Shown: piece after piece, positions 43,586-52,139 of the stretch
Position numbering within the stretch: the first letter of the stretch is position 1
Layout of the letters: each line of letters opens with the position of its first letter
From: Paenibacillus sp. Soil750
Lineage (GTDB): Bacteria; Bacillota; Bacilli; Paenibacillales; NBRC-103111
Assembly: GCF_001428045.1 (NCBI RefSeq)
Contig: NZ_LMSD01000008.1
Span: 95,851 to 159,850 of the forward strand
DNA: 64,000 nucleotides
Direction: 5' to 3'
Translations under genes and position numbers: made by a program
Notes under the pieces: model-generated
Databases searched by the model: none
Seen by the model: the letters and a program-made list of their open reading frames with translations, nothing else
Told to the model about the DNA's origin: nothing

Positions 43586-44431
43586 GTGTTAAACGCGACC
43601 CAACTAGCGGATCATTTTCATAAATCGATGTTTTCGATCGCTTTTGCCGGCAATACGATACTCCCTGCTGGTACGTATCAGGCTCCTTACATTCATAACA
43701 TTCATTCGATCCATTACATTGTGAGAGGTACGGGTTACTATGTGATGAATAAGGTCAAGTATGAATTGGAAGCGGGCTCCGTGATGCTGTTCGTTCCAGA
43801 GACGACGTTCGAATGGTGGATCTCGGATGAAGAAGATGTTGAAATTTACCATATTAGATTCGATTACCACCTGTGTTACAAAGAGAAGCAAGAGTGGGTC
43901 ATCGCACCCGCAACGAGCTGGCTTGCCCCTCTGCGCGGTAGACTGACGACGGTTCGGCCGGCCGAAATCCGAAGATGTTTTGATATGGTGTTTCAACAAT
44001 GGAAGGGCTATGATCCAATTTCACAGTATCGCTGTAATTTGGCATTTCGTGAACTGTGGCTCTCTTTGATTCATCAAATCTACGATCAGCAATACAGCAG
44101 TGATGCAGACTCTGCTATTGGGTTTACCTGCCAATATATCGCGGATCATTACCAGTCTCCTCTGACGGTGGAGCAGTTGGCTAAGATGGCCGGGCTTAGC
44201 GAGGGTTATTACTCCCGACAGTTCAAGCGACTGACTGGCCTCTCACCGAAAGATTACATCATTCGATTGCGAGTGACGAAAGCGAAGGATTTGCTGGCAT
44301 GTTCCGGATTGACGATGACTTACATTTCCGAGTTAGTCGGGTACGATGACGAGTTTTACTTTAGTCGGGTGTTCAAGCGGATTACCGGAATGACACCTTC
44401 ATCGTATGCCAAACTATCGAGGAAATTGTGA
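43586..44431 (+). CDS. AraC-family transcriptional regulator
   Basis: 281 residues from GTG 43586, with AAGGAGTGAG upstream. Residues ~20-110 form a cupin-like sensor (LPAGTYQAPYIHNIHSIHYIV, GYYVMNKVKYELEAGSVMLF), and ~185-281 are two helix-turn-helix units (LTVEQLAKMAGLSEGYYSRQ, and YISELVGYDDEFYFSRVFKR). It likely senses a small ligand and controls the preceding dioxygenase gene, with which it is co-oriented, though other targets are possible. Confidence 0.92.
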   Translation: MLNATQLADHFHKSMFSIAFAGNTILPAGTYQAPYIHNIHSIHYIVRGTGYYVMNKVKYELEAGSVMLFVPETTFEWWISDEEDVEIYHIRFDYHLCYKEKQEWVIAPATSWLAPLRGRLTTVRPAEIRRCFDMVFQQWKGYDPISQYRCNLAFRELWLSLIHQIYDQQYSSDADSAIGFTCQYIADHYQSPLTVEQLAKMAGLSEGYYSRQFKRLTGLSPKDYIIRLRVTKAKDLLACSGLTMTYISELVGYDDEFYFSRVFKRITGMTPSSYAKLSRKL

Positions 44432-44480
44432 GGTTAGCGGATTTCCAAATTCGTTTTGATTTGTGTTCAGAAAAAGATGA

Positions 44481-44510
44481 TTGACAATAAGTGTGAAAAC
44501 GCTTTATAGT
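44481..44510 (+). promoter_or_regulatory. Promoter with cre site for the glycerol-3-phosphate genes
   Basis: TTGACA (44481-44486) and TATAGT (44505-44510) are 18 bases apart. TGAAAACGCTTTAT at 44494-44507, a close match to the CcpA cre consensus, lies between and over the -10, so catabolite repression is expected. The same 13-base core, GAAAACGCTTTAT, recurs at 48718. Confidence 0.75.
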
Positions 44511-44531
44511 TAACGTACAAAGTATGAATAT

Positions 44532-44624
44532 ACGGTTGGGCGCGAGTCTAGGAGAAGACCTTATCCGTAATCATATTCTGCCATACAATTGGTGGAATAT
44601 GTTTACATGGATAAGGTCTTTTTT
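44532..44624 (+). terminator. Leader attenuator upstream of the HAD-glpP unit
   Basis: The 12-base arms AAGACCTTATCC (44555-44566) and its complement (44609-44620) enclose a loop with an inner hairpin CATATTC/GAATATG; TTTT follows. ACGGTTGGGCGCG at 44532-44544 is shared with the leader at 48741. With glpP in the same unit, a GlpP-controlled terminator is likely. Confidence 0.7.
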
Positions 44625-44673
44625 GCGTTCCTAATTGGATATTGATGATTTCTTACTAGAAGGTGGGACAGAT

Positions 44674-45447
44674 ATGGCAAAAGGCTACGTGTTTGATTTG
44701 GATGGTACAGTATACCTTGGGGATCGAGCCATTGAAGGGGCGGCTGATGCGATACAAGCATTGCGTTCACGAGGAGACAAGGTCGTATTTTTGTCGAATA
44801 AACCAATTGCAACGCGTCAATCTTATGTGGAAAAGTTATCTAAAATGGGAATTCCCGTAACGATCGAAGAGGTGTTGAATTCATCGCAAATCGTTGCTAA
44901 ATACTTGAATCAGCGTCTCCAGCCAGGTGAGTTAGTTTTCGTTATTGGTGAGGAACCGATTGTAGAGGAACTGTTGGAAAACGGCATCCCACTTACACAG
45001 GATAGCGAGCAAGCCCACTATGTGGTGCTTTCATGGGACCGCCAATTCACTTATGACAAATTGAATAATGTGTATCAGGCAGCGATTAGAGGTTCGATCA
45101 TTATAGCATCTAATCCAGATGCGACCTGTCCACTAGACGGGGGTCAGATTCCGGACACGGGTACATTTATTGCCGCCTTGGAGGTGGCGACGGGCAAGGC
45201 GATTGATCTGGTCGTAGGCAAACCGTCCTTAATTGCCGCCGAGGCAGCAGCAGCTCATCTGGGATTGCCTTTCGAAGACTGCTTTATGATCGGAGATCGG
45301 CTGGAAACCGATATCAAAATGGCCAATGACGCTGGCATGAAATCCGTGTTGGTGCTGACGGGGGTTGCAACGAAGGAAATGGCGGATAGCTCGCCGAATC
45401 GCCCGCTGCATATTATTCCAAGTATCAAAGAGGTCATTCATTTATGA
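44674..45447 (+). CDS. HAD-family phosphatase (NagD/AraL-like)
   Basis: 257 residues from ATG 44674, with AAGGTGGG upstream. HAD motif I is FDLDGTVYLGD, motif II SNKP, and motif IV MIGDRLETDIKMANDAGM; the cap between them fits the HAD-IIA subgroup with phosphoglycolate, glycerol phosphate and p-nitrophenyl phosphate phosphatases. Being first gene of a unit with glpP, it may hydrolyse glycerol-3-phosphate or another small phosphate. The next start is at 45495, so it is probably co-transcribed with glpP. Confidence 0.88.
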   Translation: MAKGYVFDLDGTVYLGDRAIEGAADAIQALRSRGDKVVFLSNKPIATRQSYVEKLSKMGIPVTIEEVLNSSQIVAKYLNQRLQPGELVFVIGEEPIVEELLENGIPLTQDSEQAHYVVLSWDRQFTYDKLNNVYQAAIRGSIIIASNPDATCPLDGGQIPDTGTFIAALEVATGKAIDLVVGKPSLIAAEAAAAHLGLPFEDCFMIGDRLETDIKMANDAGMKSVLVLTGVATKEMADSSPNRPLHIIPSIKEVIHL

Positions 45448-45494
45448 TAATTCATGGTATAATGTTCTGACATCGACGAAGGGTGGAATCAAGC

Positions 45495-46052
45495 GTGTAT
45501 CCGATTGTTGATTTAGTTGAACATCAAACTATCGCAGCTGTACAAAAGGTCGAAGATATTGAGCTGGCAATTCAAAGTCCGGCGAACATTGTGTTTTTGC
45601 TTTTCGGATCCATCTTTACTTTGAAAGAAATGGTAGACCGACTCAAGGATGCAGGCAAGCATGTGTTTATTCACATGGACTTCATTGAAGGCATCGCATC
45701 GGACAAGAGCGGTGTCGCATATGCCGCGCAGGTCATCAAGCCGACAGGTGTTATTTCAACGAAGAGCCACTTGATCCGCGGTGCGAAGGAAGCTGGGCTC
45801 ATGGCCATTCAGCGTATCTTTCTGATTGATCGAAGCGCGGTCCTCCGAGGTATTAAGGCAGCGGAGCAGAGCGGTCCCGATGCAATTGAAGTGATGCCCG
45901 GCATCATGCCTCGCATTATTCGCGAAATGACAGATATGACGTCACTTCCTATTATTGCAGGTGGTTTGGTTGGTAATATCAAAGAAATTGAAGAAGCGCT
46001 GGAAGCCGGTGCACTTGCTGTATCTGCAGGTTCATCCGGATTGTGGCAATAG
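45495..46052 (+). CDS. glpP: Glycerol-3-phosphate-responsive antiterminator
   Basis: 185 residues from GTG 45495, placed ~9 bases after AAGGGTGG; GTG 45483 would overlap that site. The sequence is GlpP throughout: FIHMDFIEGIASDKSGV, GVISTKSHLIRGAKE, AIEVMPGIMPRIIREM and LPIIAGGLVGN. GlpP binds glycerol-3-phosphate and an mRNA leader, preventing termination. Terminator-bearing leaders lie upstream of this unit (44532), upstream of glpD (46090), and upstream of the ABC importer operon (48741), so it has three likely targets nearby. Confidence 0.93.
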   Translation: MYPIVDLVEHQTIAAVQKVEDIELAIQSPANIVFLLFGSIFTLKEMVDRLKDAGKHVFIHMDFIEGIASDKSGVAYAAQVIKPTGVISTKSHLIRGAKEAGLMAIQRIFLIDRSAVLRGIKAAEQSGPDAIEVMPGIMPRIIREMTDMTSLPIIAGGLVGNIKEIEEALEAGALAVSAGSSGLWQ

Positions 46053-46069
46053 GATAAAATAGCTAATTC

Positions 46070-46150
46070 CAAGTGGGAGAGACCAGGAGAAACCTCTTTG
46101 GAAAAGATGCGAGATTTCCGTTCGCATTCTTTTCTATGGAGGTTTTTTTA
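46070..46150 (+). terminator. Attenuator in the glpD leader
   Basis: AAACCTC (46090-46096) pairs with GAGGTTT (46139-46145), enclosing an inner hairpin GAAAAGATGCGA/TCGCATTCTTTTC; a T run continues to 46149. AGGAGAA just before the stem is shared with the leader at 44550. GlpP antitermination of glpD is known in B. subtilis. Confidence 0.75.
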
Positions 46151-46175
46151 TATTCAGGGGGGAGCAGGTAGGACG

Positions 46176-47849
46176 ATGAGACCGACGTTTTCGGCACAGA
46201 GCCGTATCGAGATTTTAAGAAGCATGGCACAGCAGGAATTGGACGTATTAGTCATCGGAGGAGGGATTACTGGAGGAGGGATCGCACTAGATGCGGTCAC
46301 TCGAGGTATGCGAATCGGCCTTATTGAGAAGAACGACTTCGGTTCTGGAACTAGCAGTCGCTCAACGAAGTTGATCCATGGCGGACTTCGTTATTTGAAG
46401 CAAGGCGACGTGAAGCTGGTGCAGGAGGTGGGCAAAGAACGGGCTATTTTATATAAAAATGCTCCGCATCTCGTTATTCCGGCTCCGATGCTTCTTCCCG
46501 TGTATAAGGGGGGGACTTATGGCTACCTAGCCTCTTCTATCGGACTGTACATTTATGATTGGCTGGCAGGTGTAGCTCGCAAAGAACGCAGAAAAATGTT
46601 GGGGCGCAGTCAGACTGCTCTTCAAGAGCCTTTACTAAAACAAGATGGGCTCAAAGGTGGTGGGCTGTATTTCGAATACCGAACTGACGATGCGCGCTTA
46701 ACGATCGATATTATGAAAACAGCATATGCACGTGGAGCCCAAATTGTAAATTATGCCGAGGGAACTGAGTTCATTTATCGGGATGGCAAGGTGGTTGGTG
46801 TCGAGGTTACTGATCGCATAAACGGGCAAACTTTTCAAATCTATGCGAAGCACATTGTGAACGCTGCTGGGCCATGGGTAGATAAGATGCGTCAAATCGA
46901 CGGTTCTTTGAAGGGGAAACGTTTGTTTCTGACCAAAGGTGTCCATCTTGTTGTTGATTACACGAAGCTGCCCGTCAAACAAGCGGCTTACTTCGATACG
47001 CCAGATGGTCGGATGGTGTTCGTTATTCCTAGGGGGAAGTCGACGTATATCGGAACGACGGACACGGCATTTGAGAAGTCAATAGATAACCCGAGAGCGA
47101 CGAAAGAGGATCGCGACTATATCATTCGGGCTGTAAATGCGATGTTCCCGAGCATACAACTCACAATCGACGATATTCGTTCTCATTGGGCCGGTCTAAG
47201 ACCACTCATCTACGAAGAAGGCAAAGGACCTTCCGAATTGTCCAGAAAAGATGAGATCTTCGTTTCGGACAGTGGCTTGATCACGATCGCAGGAGGCAAA
47301 TTGACCGGATTCCGTAAAATGGCGGAAAAGGTTACCGATCTGGTGGCGCAGCACTTGGAACGTGCAGAGGGCAGGAAAATTCCCGCTTGCAGTACGGACG
47401 CTATTACCATTAGCGGCGGTGAGAACAGCGGTGCGTCCAATTACCAAGAATGGAAGAAGGAGATGCTTCGCATTGGAAAGACGCAGGGCGTGGACAGGTC
47501 AACGATGCAGGAATGGATCGATACCTATGGGACGAATGCGCTGCAAATACTGGAGTATCTCCCTGTCGCTAAGCAAGTAACCCCCAATCTAGAGCTGCAG
47601 TTTGTCCATGCTCAGTTACTGTATGCAATGGAAGCCGAAATGACAGTTACGGCGGTTGATTTCCTGAGACTGCATACAGGCTGGTCGTACTTTCAATTGG
47701 AGAAGGCGGAGAAATATGCTGATATTGTCCTTCAAATGTTAAGCACCAGCTTATCTTACAATGCGGATCAGAAGCAGAAGCAGATCGCTATGGTCGAGTC
47801 GTTATTCCAATCGATTTACGAATTGCCGGCGAATGATCATGCGATTTAA
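46176..47849 (+). CDS. glpD: Glycerol-3-phosphate dehydrogenase
   Basis: 557 residues from ATG 46176, the usual GlpD length; AGGTAGGA precedes it. An earlier in-frame start (46098) lies inside the terminator and is rejected. VLVIGGGITGGGIALDA binds FAD, SGTSSRSTKLIHGGLRYL and the C-terminal helical domain are GlpD-typical. It oxidises glycerol-3-phosphate to dihydroxyacetone phosphate at the membrane. Expression should need GlpP because of the leader terminator. It is preceded by glpP and followed by an MgtC-like gene 23 bases later. Confidence 0.95.
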   Translation: MRPTFSAQSRIEILRSMAQQELDVLVIGGGITGGGIALDAVTRGMRIGLIEKNDFGSGTSSRSTKLIHGGLRYLKQGDVKLVQEVGKERAILYKNAPHLVIPAPMLLPVYKGGTYGYLASSIGLYIYDWLAGVARKERRKMLGRSQTALQEPLLKQDGLKGGGLYFEYRTDDARLTIDIMKTAYARGAQIVNYAEGTEFIYRDGKVVGVEVTDRINGQTFQIYAKHIVNAAGPWVDKMRQIDGSLKGKRLFLTKGVHLVVDYTKLPVKQAAYFDTPDGRMVFVIPRGKSTYIGTTDTAFEKSIDNPRATKEDRDYIIRAVNAMFPSIQLTIDDIRSHWAGLRPLIYEEGKGPSELSRKDEIFVSDSGLITIAGGKLTGFRKMAEKVTDLVAQHLERAEGRKIPACSTDAITISGGENSGASNYQEWKKEMLRIGKTQGVDRSTMQEWIDTYGTNALQILEYLPVAKQVTPNLELQFVHAQLLYAMEAEMTVTAVDFLRLHTGWSYFQLEKAEKYADIVLQMLSTSLSYNADQKQKQIAMVESLFQSIYELPANDHAI

Positions 47850-47872
47850 CACCTTGAAAGGAGGTGAAAAGT

Positions 47873-48634
47873 ATGGCCGCTAGCGTGTGGCATATTACTC
47901 ATTTGGATTTAACGATTCGCATTTTGATGGCAGTAAGTTTGGGTGGACTTGTTGGGCTGGAGAGGGAGTGGAGCAACCACGCAGCTGGCTTACGAACGCA
48001 TATTTTGGTTTGTATCGGATCCACAGCTATTATGCTGTTATCCATCTATGGCTTCTCCCAGTTCGTTACGGAAGCGAACGTACGCATGGACCCAGCCCGT
48101 CTGGCTGCGCAGGTCATTAGCGGGATAGGCTTCCTTGGAGCTGGCACGATTATGAGAACTGGTTCTACGGTATCCGGTCTTACTACGGCGGCTTCGGTTT
48201 GGGTCGTTGCAGCCATTGGTCTATGTGTAGGAGCAGGTTTCTATTACTGTGCGGTGCTGGCGACTGTTATGGTTTTGCTGAGCTTATTTGTTCTGAATAA
48301 ATGGGAAAAGTTTATGATGCGGAACAGGCGAACGCAGGAGGTGGTCATTAAAATCGTCGATAAACCTGGGGTTCTGGGTACGATTGCATCGCAATTTGGC
48401 GAGCAAGGGATCCAGGTTGTTAACGTGCAGATGAAGCCTGATGGCCAAATTGAGATATCAGGAGTATCGGAAGGGGTGATGGAGCTTCGTTTTCATTTGA
48501 AAAGCGGCTATACGGAGGCGCTGTTGCAAGCGATTGATCGTATTTTGAAATCCAGCCATATTATTTCATTGGAATCCAAGGGGGTACAACTAAGCGGGGG
48601 AGCTTCCCGTGTGAATCAAACCTACGCTTTGTAA
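47873..48634 (+). CDS. MgtC/SapB-family membrane protein
   Basis: 253 residues from ATG 47873, with a near-perfect AAAGGAGGTGA site. Four or five membrane helices occupy the first ~140 residues, including GGLVGLEREWSNHAAGLRTH and IGFLGAGTIMRTGSTVSGLTT, the MgtC signatures. The C-terminal ~90 residues are an ACT-like soluble domain (KIVDKPGVLGTIASQFGEQG). Family members are linked to low-Mg2+ survival and to regulation of transporters or ATP synthase. It is 23 bases after glpD; a link with phosphate or Mg2+ balance is conceivable but not shown. Confidence 0.88.
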   Translation: MAASVWHITHLDLTIRILMAVSLGGLVGLEREWSNHAAGLRTHILVCIGSTAIMLLSIYGFSQFVTEANVRMDPARLAAQVISGIGFLGAGTIMRTGSTVSGLTTAASVWVVAAIGLCVGAGFYYCAVLATVMVLLSLFVLNKWEKFMMRNRRTQEVVIKIVDKPGVLGTIASQFGEQGIQVVNVQMKPDGQIEISGVSEGVMELRFHLKSGYTEALLQAIDRILKSSHIISLESKGVQLSGGASRVNQTYAL

Positions 48635-48678
48635 ACGGTTAGGAATACACAAGTTGCTTCTAAATGATAATAAACTTG

Positions 48679-48730
48679 TTGACATTAACCCTAGAGATAT
48701 GCCATACTCTCACTAAAGAAAACGCTTTAT
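48679..48730 (+). promoter_or_regulatory. Promoter and cre site of the importer operon
   Basis: TTGACA (48679-48684) and CATACT (48703-48708) are 18 bases apart. GAAAACGCTTTAT at 48718-48730, ten bases downstream of the -10, is identical to the core at 44495. CcpA would block transcription from here when preferred sugars are present. Confidence 0.7.
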
Positions 48731-48740
48731 TTCGTTCAAA

Positions 48741-48842
48741 ACGATTGGGTGCGGAGATCATTGAGACAGCCCAAGAGACGAACGGACCGTGCATAAGTGT
48801 GCGGCCCTTCTGTTTCTTGTCTGCTTAATGTTCTCCTTTTTT
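48741..48842 (+). terminator. Leader attenuator of the importer operon
   Basis: ACGATTGGGTGCG (48741-48753) matches 11 of 13 bases of the element at 44532. A long imperfect stem (48772-48789 with 48802-48819) follows, then a T-rich stretch with six T. The layout is the same as at the HAD-glpP unit, so GlpP control is probable. Confidence 0.6.
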
Positions 48843-48911
48843 ATGCTTATCTCGTCCACGAATGATACCGATCAATGAAAATTCGCTTTAATCCAGAGAG
48901 GGGATTTGTAT

Positions 48912-50231
48912 ATGAAAAGTAAAAAATGGTTAACCACACTAGCGACATCATCTTTGTTATTGACAGCATTGACGGCCTGCGGCAGCGGCGGTACAGAGAC
49001 GACGGGGGAGACAACGGCTGAGGTTCCGCCAGCAGTTGAAGATAACACGCCTGTTACGATTCAATATTGGCATTCCCACGCAGAAGTTCAAATGCCCGCT
49101 GTGAATGACATGATCGCGGCATTCCAGAAGAAATATCCGAACATTACGGTAGAAGCTGTGTTCCAGGGAGCTTACGCTGATTTGCAAAAGAAACTTCAGG
49201 CAGCCATTGCAGCGAAAGATGTACCAGCTGTGACTAACGTAGAAGTATCTGCGCTTCCGAGCTTTGCAGACAGCGGTGCTTTCGCAGATTTATCCGGGTA
49301 TATCAAACGGGATAAAGTAGACATGAACGACTTCTCACAAGGTATGGTGCAAGCGTATTCATATGATAAAAAGCAATTCGGCTTCCCGCTAATTGTCAGC
49401 ACGAGCGTTATGATTTACAACAAAACCATGCTGGATAAGCTCGGCGTGCAACCTCCTCAAAAGTGGTCTGAAATTGAAGAGTTTAACAAGAAAGTAGCCG
49501 TTAAAGAAAATGGGAAAACGACTCGTTACGCATTCTCAGTTCCTGGTTGGGATACTTGGTATATGGACCCGTGGATTTCAAATGGCGGAGGCTCGATTCT
49601 TAACCCTGAGCATACCAAAACGTTGCTAGATCAGCCAGATAGCATGAGATGGATCCAAAACTTCAACAAATGGTTGAAAGATGGTTCCCTTCATATGGGG
49701 TACGGTAAAGGTGCATCGGATACGATGAGACAGATGTTCTTGGATGAGAAGGTAGCTATGGTACAGCATACATCAGCGGTATTGAAAACATACTTGCAGA
49801 ATGCGAAGTTTGAAGTTGGTGTATCCTTCATTCCTGGTGATAAAGAGCGCAAATCACATATTGGCGGAGCAGGAATTGTCATGATGGAAGGTGCGCAAGC
49901 TAAACAGAAGGAAGCTGCTTGGAAGTTCATCAAGTTTATGACAGATGCTGAGCGCAACATCAAGTGGGCTGAAGGAACAGGCTACTTACCAACGCACAAA
50001 TCGGTACTGAATACCGATGAAGGCAAGCAATATTTTGCTAAGCTACCACAATACAAAGCTGTATTTGATAACTTTGATAACGTTGTAGGACGTCCACAGC
50101 ACCCAGCTTATCCGGAGTTCAGCAAAAAGTATATGGAAGTCGTAGGTAAGATGATTTTGGAGAATGCAGATCCAGAACCGACGATGAAAGAAGCTGTGAA
50201 AGAAATCAATACCATTTTAAGCGAAAGTTAA
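48912..50231 (+). CDS. ABC importer solute-binding lipoprotein (Ugp-like)
   Basis: 439 residues from ATG 48912 (GAGAGGGG upstream). The lipobox LLLTALTAC is followed by a Gly/Thr spacer. The mature part is a cluster-D/B-type solute-binding protein: ITVEAVFQGAYADLQKKLQA, TSVMIYNKTMLDKLGV, PGWDTWYMDPWI and AAWKFIKFMTDAERNIKWAE, all found in the UgpB group that binds glycerol-3-phosphate or glycerophosphodiesters. Neighbouring glycerophosphodiesterases and a GlpP-type leader support this substrate. Permeases follow. It is bound to the outer membrane leaflet by lipid. Confidence 0.88.
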   Translation: MKSKKWLTTLATSSLLLTALTACGSGGTETTGETTAEVPPAVEDNTPVTIQYWHSHAEVQMPAVNDMIAAFQKKYPNITVEAVFQGAYADLQKKLQAAIAAKDVPAVTNVEVSALPSFADSGAFADLSGYIKRDKVDMNDFSQGMVQAYSYDKKQFGFPLIVSTSVMIYNKTMLDKLGVQPPQKWSEIEEFNKKVAVKENGKTTRYAFSVPGWDTWYMDPWISNGGGSILNPEHTKTLLDQPDSMRWIQNFNKWLKDGSLHMGYGKGASDTMRQMFLDEKVAMVQHTSAVLKTYLQNAKFEVGVSFIPGDKERKSHIGGAGIVMMEGAQAKQKEAAWKFIKFMTDAERNIKWAEGTGYLPTHKSVLNTDEGKQYFAKLPQYKAVFDNFDNVVGRPQHPAYPEFSKKYMEVVGKMILENADPEPTMKEAVKEINTILSES

Positions 50232-50257
50232 TCCGAAATAATTCGAAATAATTAGCT

Positions 50258-50297
50258 GTCTCGTCGTGTAGAAAGCTGAGGTTTTCTACACGACAGT
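50258..50297 (+). other. Hairpin between the binding protein and permease genes
   Basis: TCGTGTAGAAA (50264-50274) pairs perfectly with 50283-50293 around an 8-base loop. No T run follows, so it is more likely an mRNA-stability element that keeps the binding-protein message abundant. Confidence 0.6.
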
Positions 50298-50328
50298 TCA
50301 TTTAAGTAAGTTGAGAGGGGGATACGCC

Positions 50329-51273
50329 ATGAATACGGACAACAAGCCGAGCCAGATTCATCCAGAAGTTGGCGGTATCGTGAGAACACGTTCTCGTTCC
50401 CGCCTACTGGAATATTTGAAAGACTTCTCGTTTGCCATACCTGCATTGGTCATCCTGATGGTATTCATCTATTATCCACTAGCTAACTCGTTGTATATAA
50501 GCTTTACGAACTGGAATATGACGAAGCCGACGAAGAAGTTCATCGGATTCGATAACTATGAATATTTGTTAACCAGTAAGACCTTCTATAAGGTGCTTCA
50601 GGTTACATTCACCTATACGGTAGCGGATGTTTTGTTAACACTTGGCATTGGATTACTGCTCGCCTTGTTATTTAATCACACCTCGCGTACGTTCAATTTC
50701 ATGCGAGCTATTATTTTCATGCCGCACTATGTATCAATGGTTATCGTCTCAATGATCTTCTTGTGGATTTTCAACGGTCATTACGGTCTGATGAATAACA
50801 TCATGAAATGGATAGGACTCGAGCCTATTCAATGGCTTACGAATACGAAAACAGCACTGTGGGTGCTGGTTGCCGTTGGGGTATGGAAAGGCGTCGGCTT
50901 TACGATGATTATTTTCATCTCCGGTCTAAGAAGTATACCGCTTGAATACTACGAAGCTTCCGGTATCGATGGGGCATCGAAGTGGACGCAATTCTGGAGA
51001 ATTACGGTACCTCTTCTTTCTCCAACTACATTGTTCCTTGTCATTACCCATTTCATCTCTTCGATGCAAGTGTTCCAGTCCGTTGACGTTATCACGAACG
51101 GTGGGCCGCTAGAGTCAACCAAAGCCATGGTGTACTGGATCTATGAAATGGCATTTACGGATTTCAAAACAGGCCGCGCATCAGCCTTAGTTGTGATCTT
51201 CTTCATAATTATTATCTTGTTAACCATGGTTCAGATGTATGTGTCTAAGAAGAAAGTTCATTACGAAGGGTAG
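50329..51273 (+). CDS. ABC importer permease 1 (UgpA/MalF-like)
   Basis: 314 residues from ATG 50329, with GAGAGGGGG upstream; an in-frame earlier start is unsupported. Six membrane helices and the EAA loop YYEASGIDGASKWTQFWRIT, which contacts the ATPase, place it in the MalF/UgpA group. With the second permease it forms the channel for the solute delivered by the lipoprotein. No ATPase gene is present in the operon. Confidence 0.9.
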   Translation: MNTDNKPSQIHPEVGGIVRTRSRSRLLEYLKDFSFAIPALVILMVFIYYPLANSLYISFTNWNMTKPTKKFIGFDNYEYLLTSKTFYKVLQVTFTYTVADVLLTLGIGLLLALLFNHTSRTFNFMRAIIFMPHYVSMVIVSMIFLWIFNGHYGLMNNIMKWIGLEPIQWLTNTKTALWVLVAVGVWKGVGFTMIIFISGLRSIPLEYYEASGIDGASKWTQFWRITVPLLSPTTLFLVITHFISSMQVFQSVDVITNGGPLESTKAMVYWIYEMAFTDFKTGRASALVVIFFIIIILLTMVQMYVSKKKVHYEG

Positions 51274-51283
51274 GTACAAGAAC

Positions 51284-52114
51284 ATGACAAAACCGTTGCT
51301 CCATACTACCCGTATCGGTATTGCCGTTATCATTACGCTATTGATGTTTTTCCCGATTTATTGGATGCTGATTACCGCTTTAAAAACGCCGGCCGAGCTC
51401 CGGATGTCATCTCCGACATTTTGGCCGGATAAGGTGATGTGGGAGAACTTTGCTACCGCATTTAAAGCCATTCCATTTTATCGGTTTACGCTGAATACGG
51501 TTATTCAAACTGTGGGGATTGTTTTTCTGCAGATTAATATTGGTCTTATGGCGGCTTACGCTTTTGCGAAGGGAACATTCCCTGGCAGAGATAAGTTATT
51601 CGCACTCGTACTCGCTGCGCTTATCGTACCAGAACAGGTTGTATTCGTACCGGTATATGTACTGATGTCGAAGTTGAATTGGATTAATACGTATTACGCG
51701 CTTATCATTCCGCATGCTGCATCTGCTTACGGCATATTCCTCCTCCGTCAAATGTTTCGCTCGATTAATAATGATGTGATCGAGGCGGCGAAAGTGGATG
51801 GTGCCAATCGGGTTCAGGTGCTGTACAAAATACTAACGCCGATGGCCATGCCTACCGTCTCTACTTTAGCTGTTATCAGCTTTATTAGTAGCTGGAATGC
51901 CTATTTCTGGCCGCTCATCATGACGAATTCGAACAAAATGCGCGTGTTAACTGTTGGTATTTCCATGATGCGGGATTCGATCGCTGGGGATGAAGCATTA
52001 AATATGCATATCATCATGTCGGCGAGTGTGCTGATAATCTTGCCGATCGTCGTATTGTTTATTTTTGCGCAAAAATATATTGTGGCTGCAATGGCTAATT
52101 CCACTTTTAAATAA
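51284..52114 (+). CDS. ABC importer permease 2 (UgpE/MalG-like)
   Basis: 276 residues from ATG 51284; the site GGGTAGGT is modest but the gene is closely coupled (10 bases after the first permease). Six helices and the EAA loop VIEAAKVDGANRVQVLYKIL are of the MalG/UgpE group. The missing ATPase must be supplied by a shared MsmX/UgpC-type protein elsewhere, a common solution in Firmicutes. Confidence 0.9.
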   Translation: MTKPLLHTTRIGIAVIITLLMFFPIYWMLITALKTPAELRMSSPTFWPDKVMWENFATAFKAIPFYRFTLNTVIQTVGIVFLQINIGLMAAYAFAKGTFPGRDKLFALVLAALIVPEQVVFVPVYVLMSKLNWINTYYALIIPHAASAYGIFLLRQMFRSINNDVIEAAKVDGANRVQVLYKILTPMAMPTVSTLAVISFISSWNAYFWPLIMTNSNKMRVLTVGISMMRDSIAGDEALNMHIIMSASVLIILPIVVLFIFAQKYIVAAMANSTFK

Positions 52115-52139
52115 CGTGTTTAATGCATAGGAGGAATGT

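Noticed and set aside
46098..46175. Longer N-terminus of GlpD
   Set aside because: This stretch contains the leader terminator and gives residues unlike GlpD.
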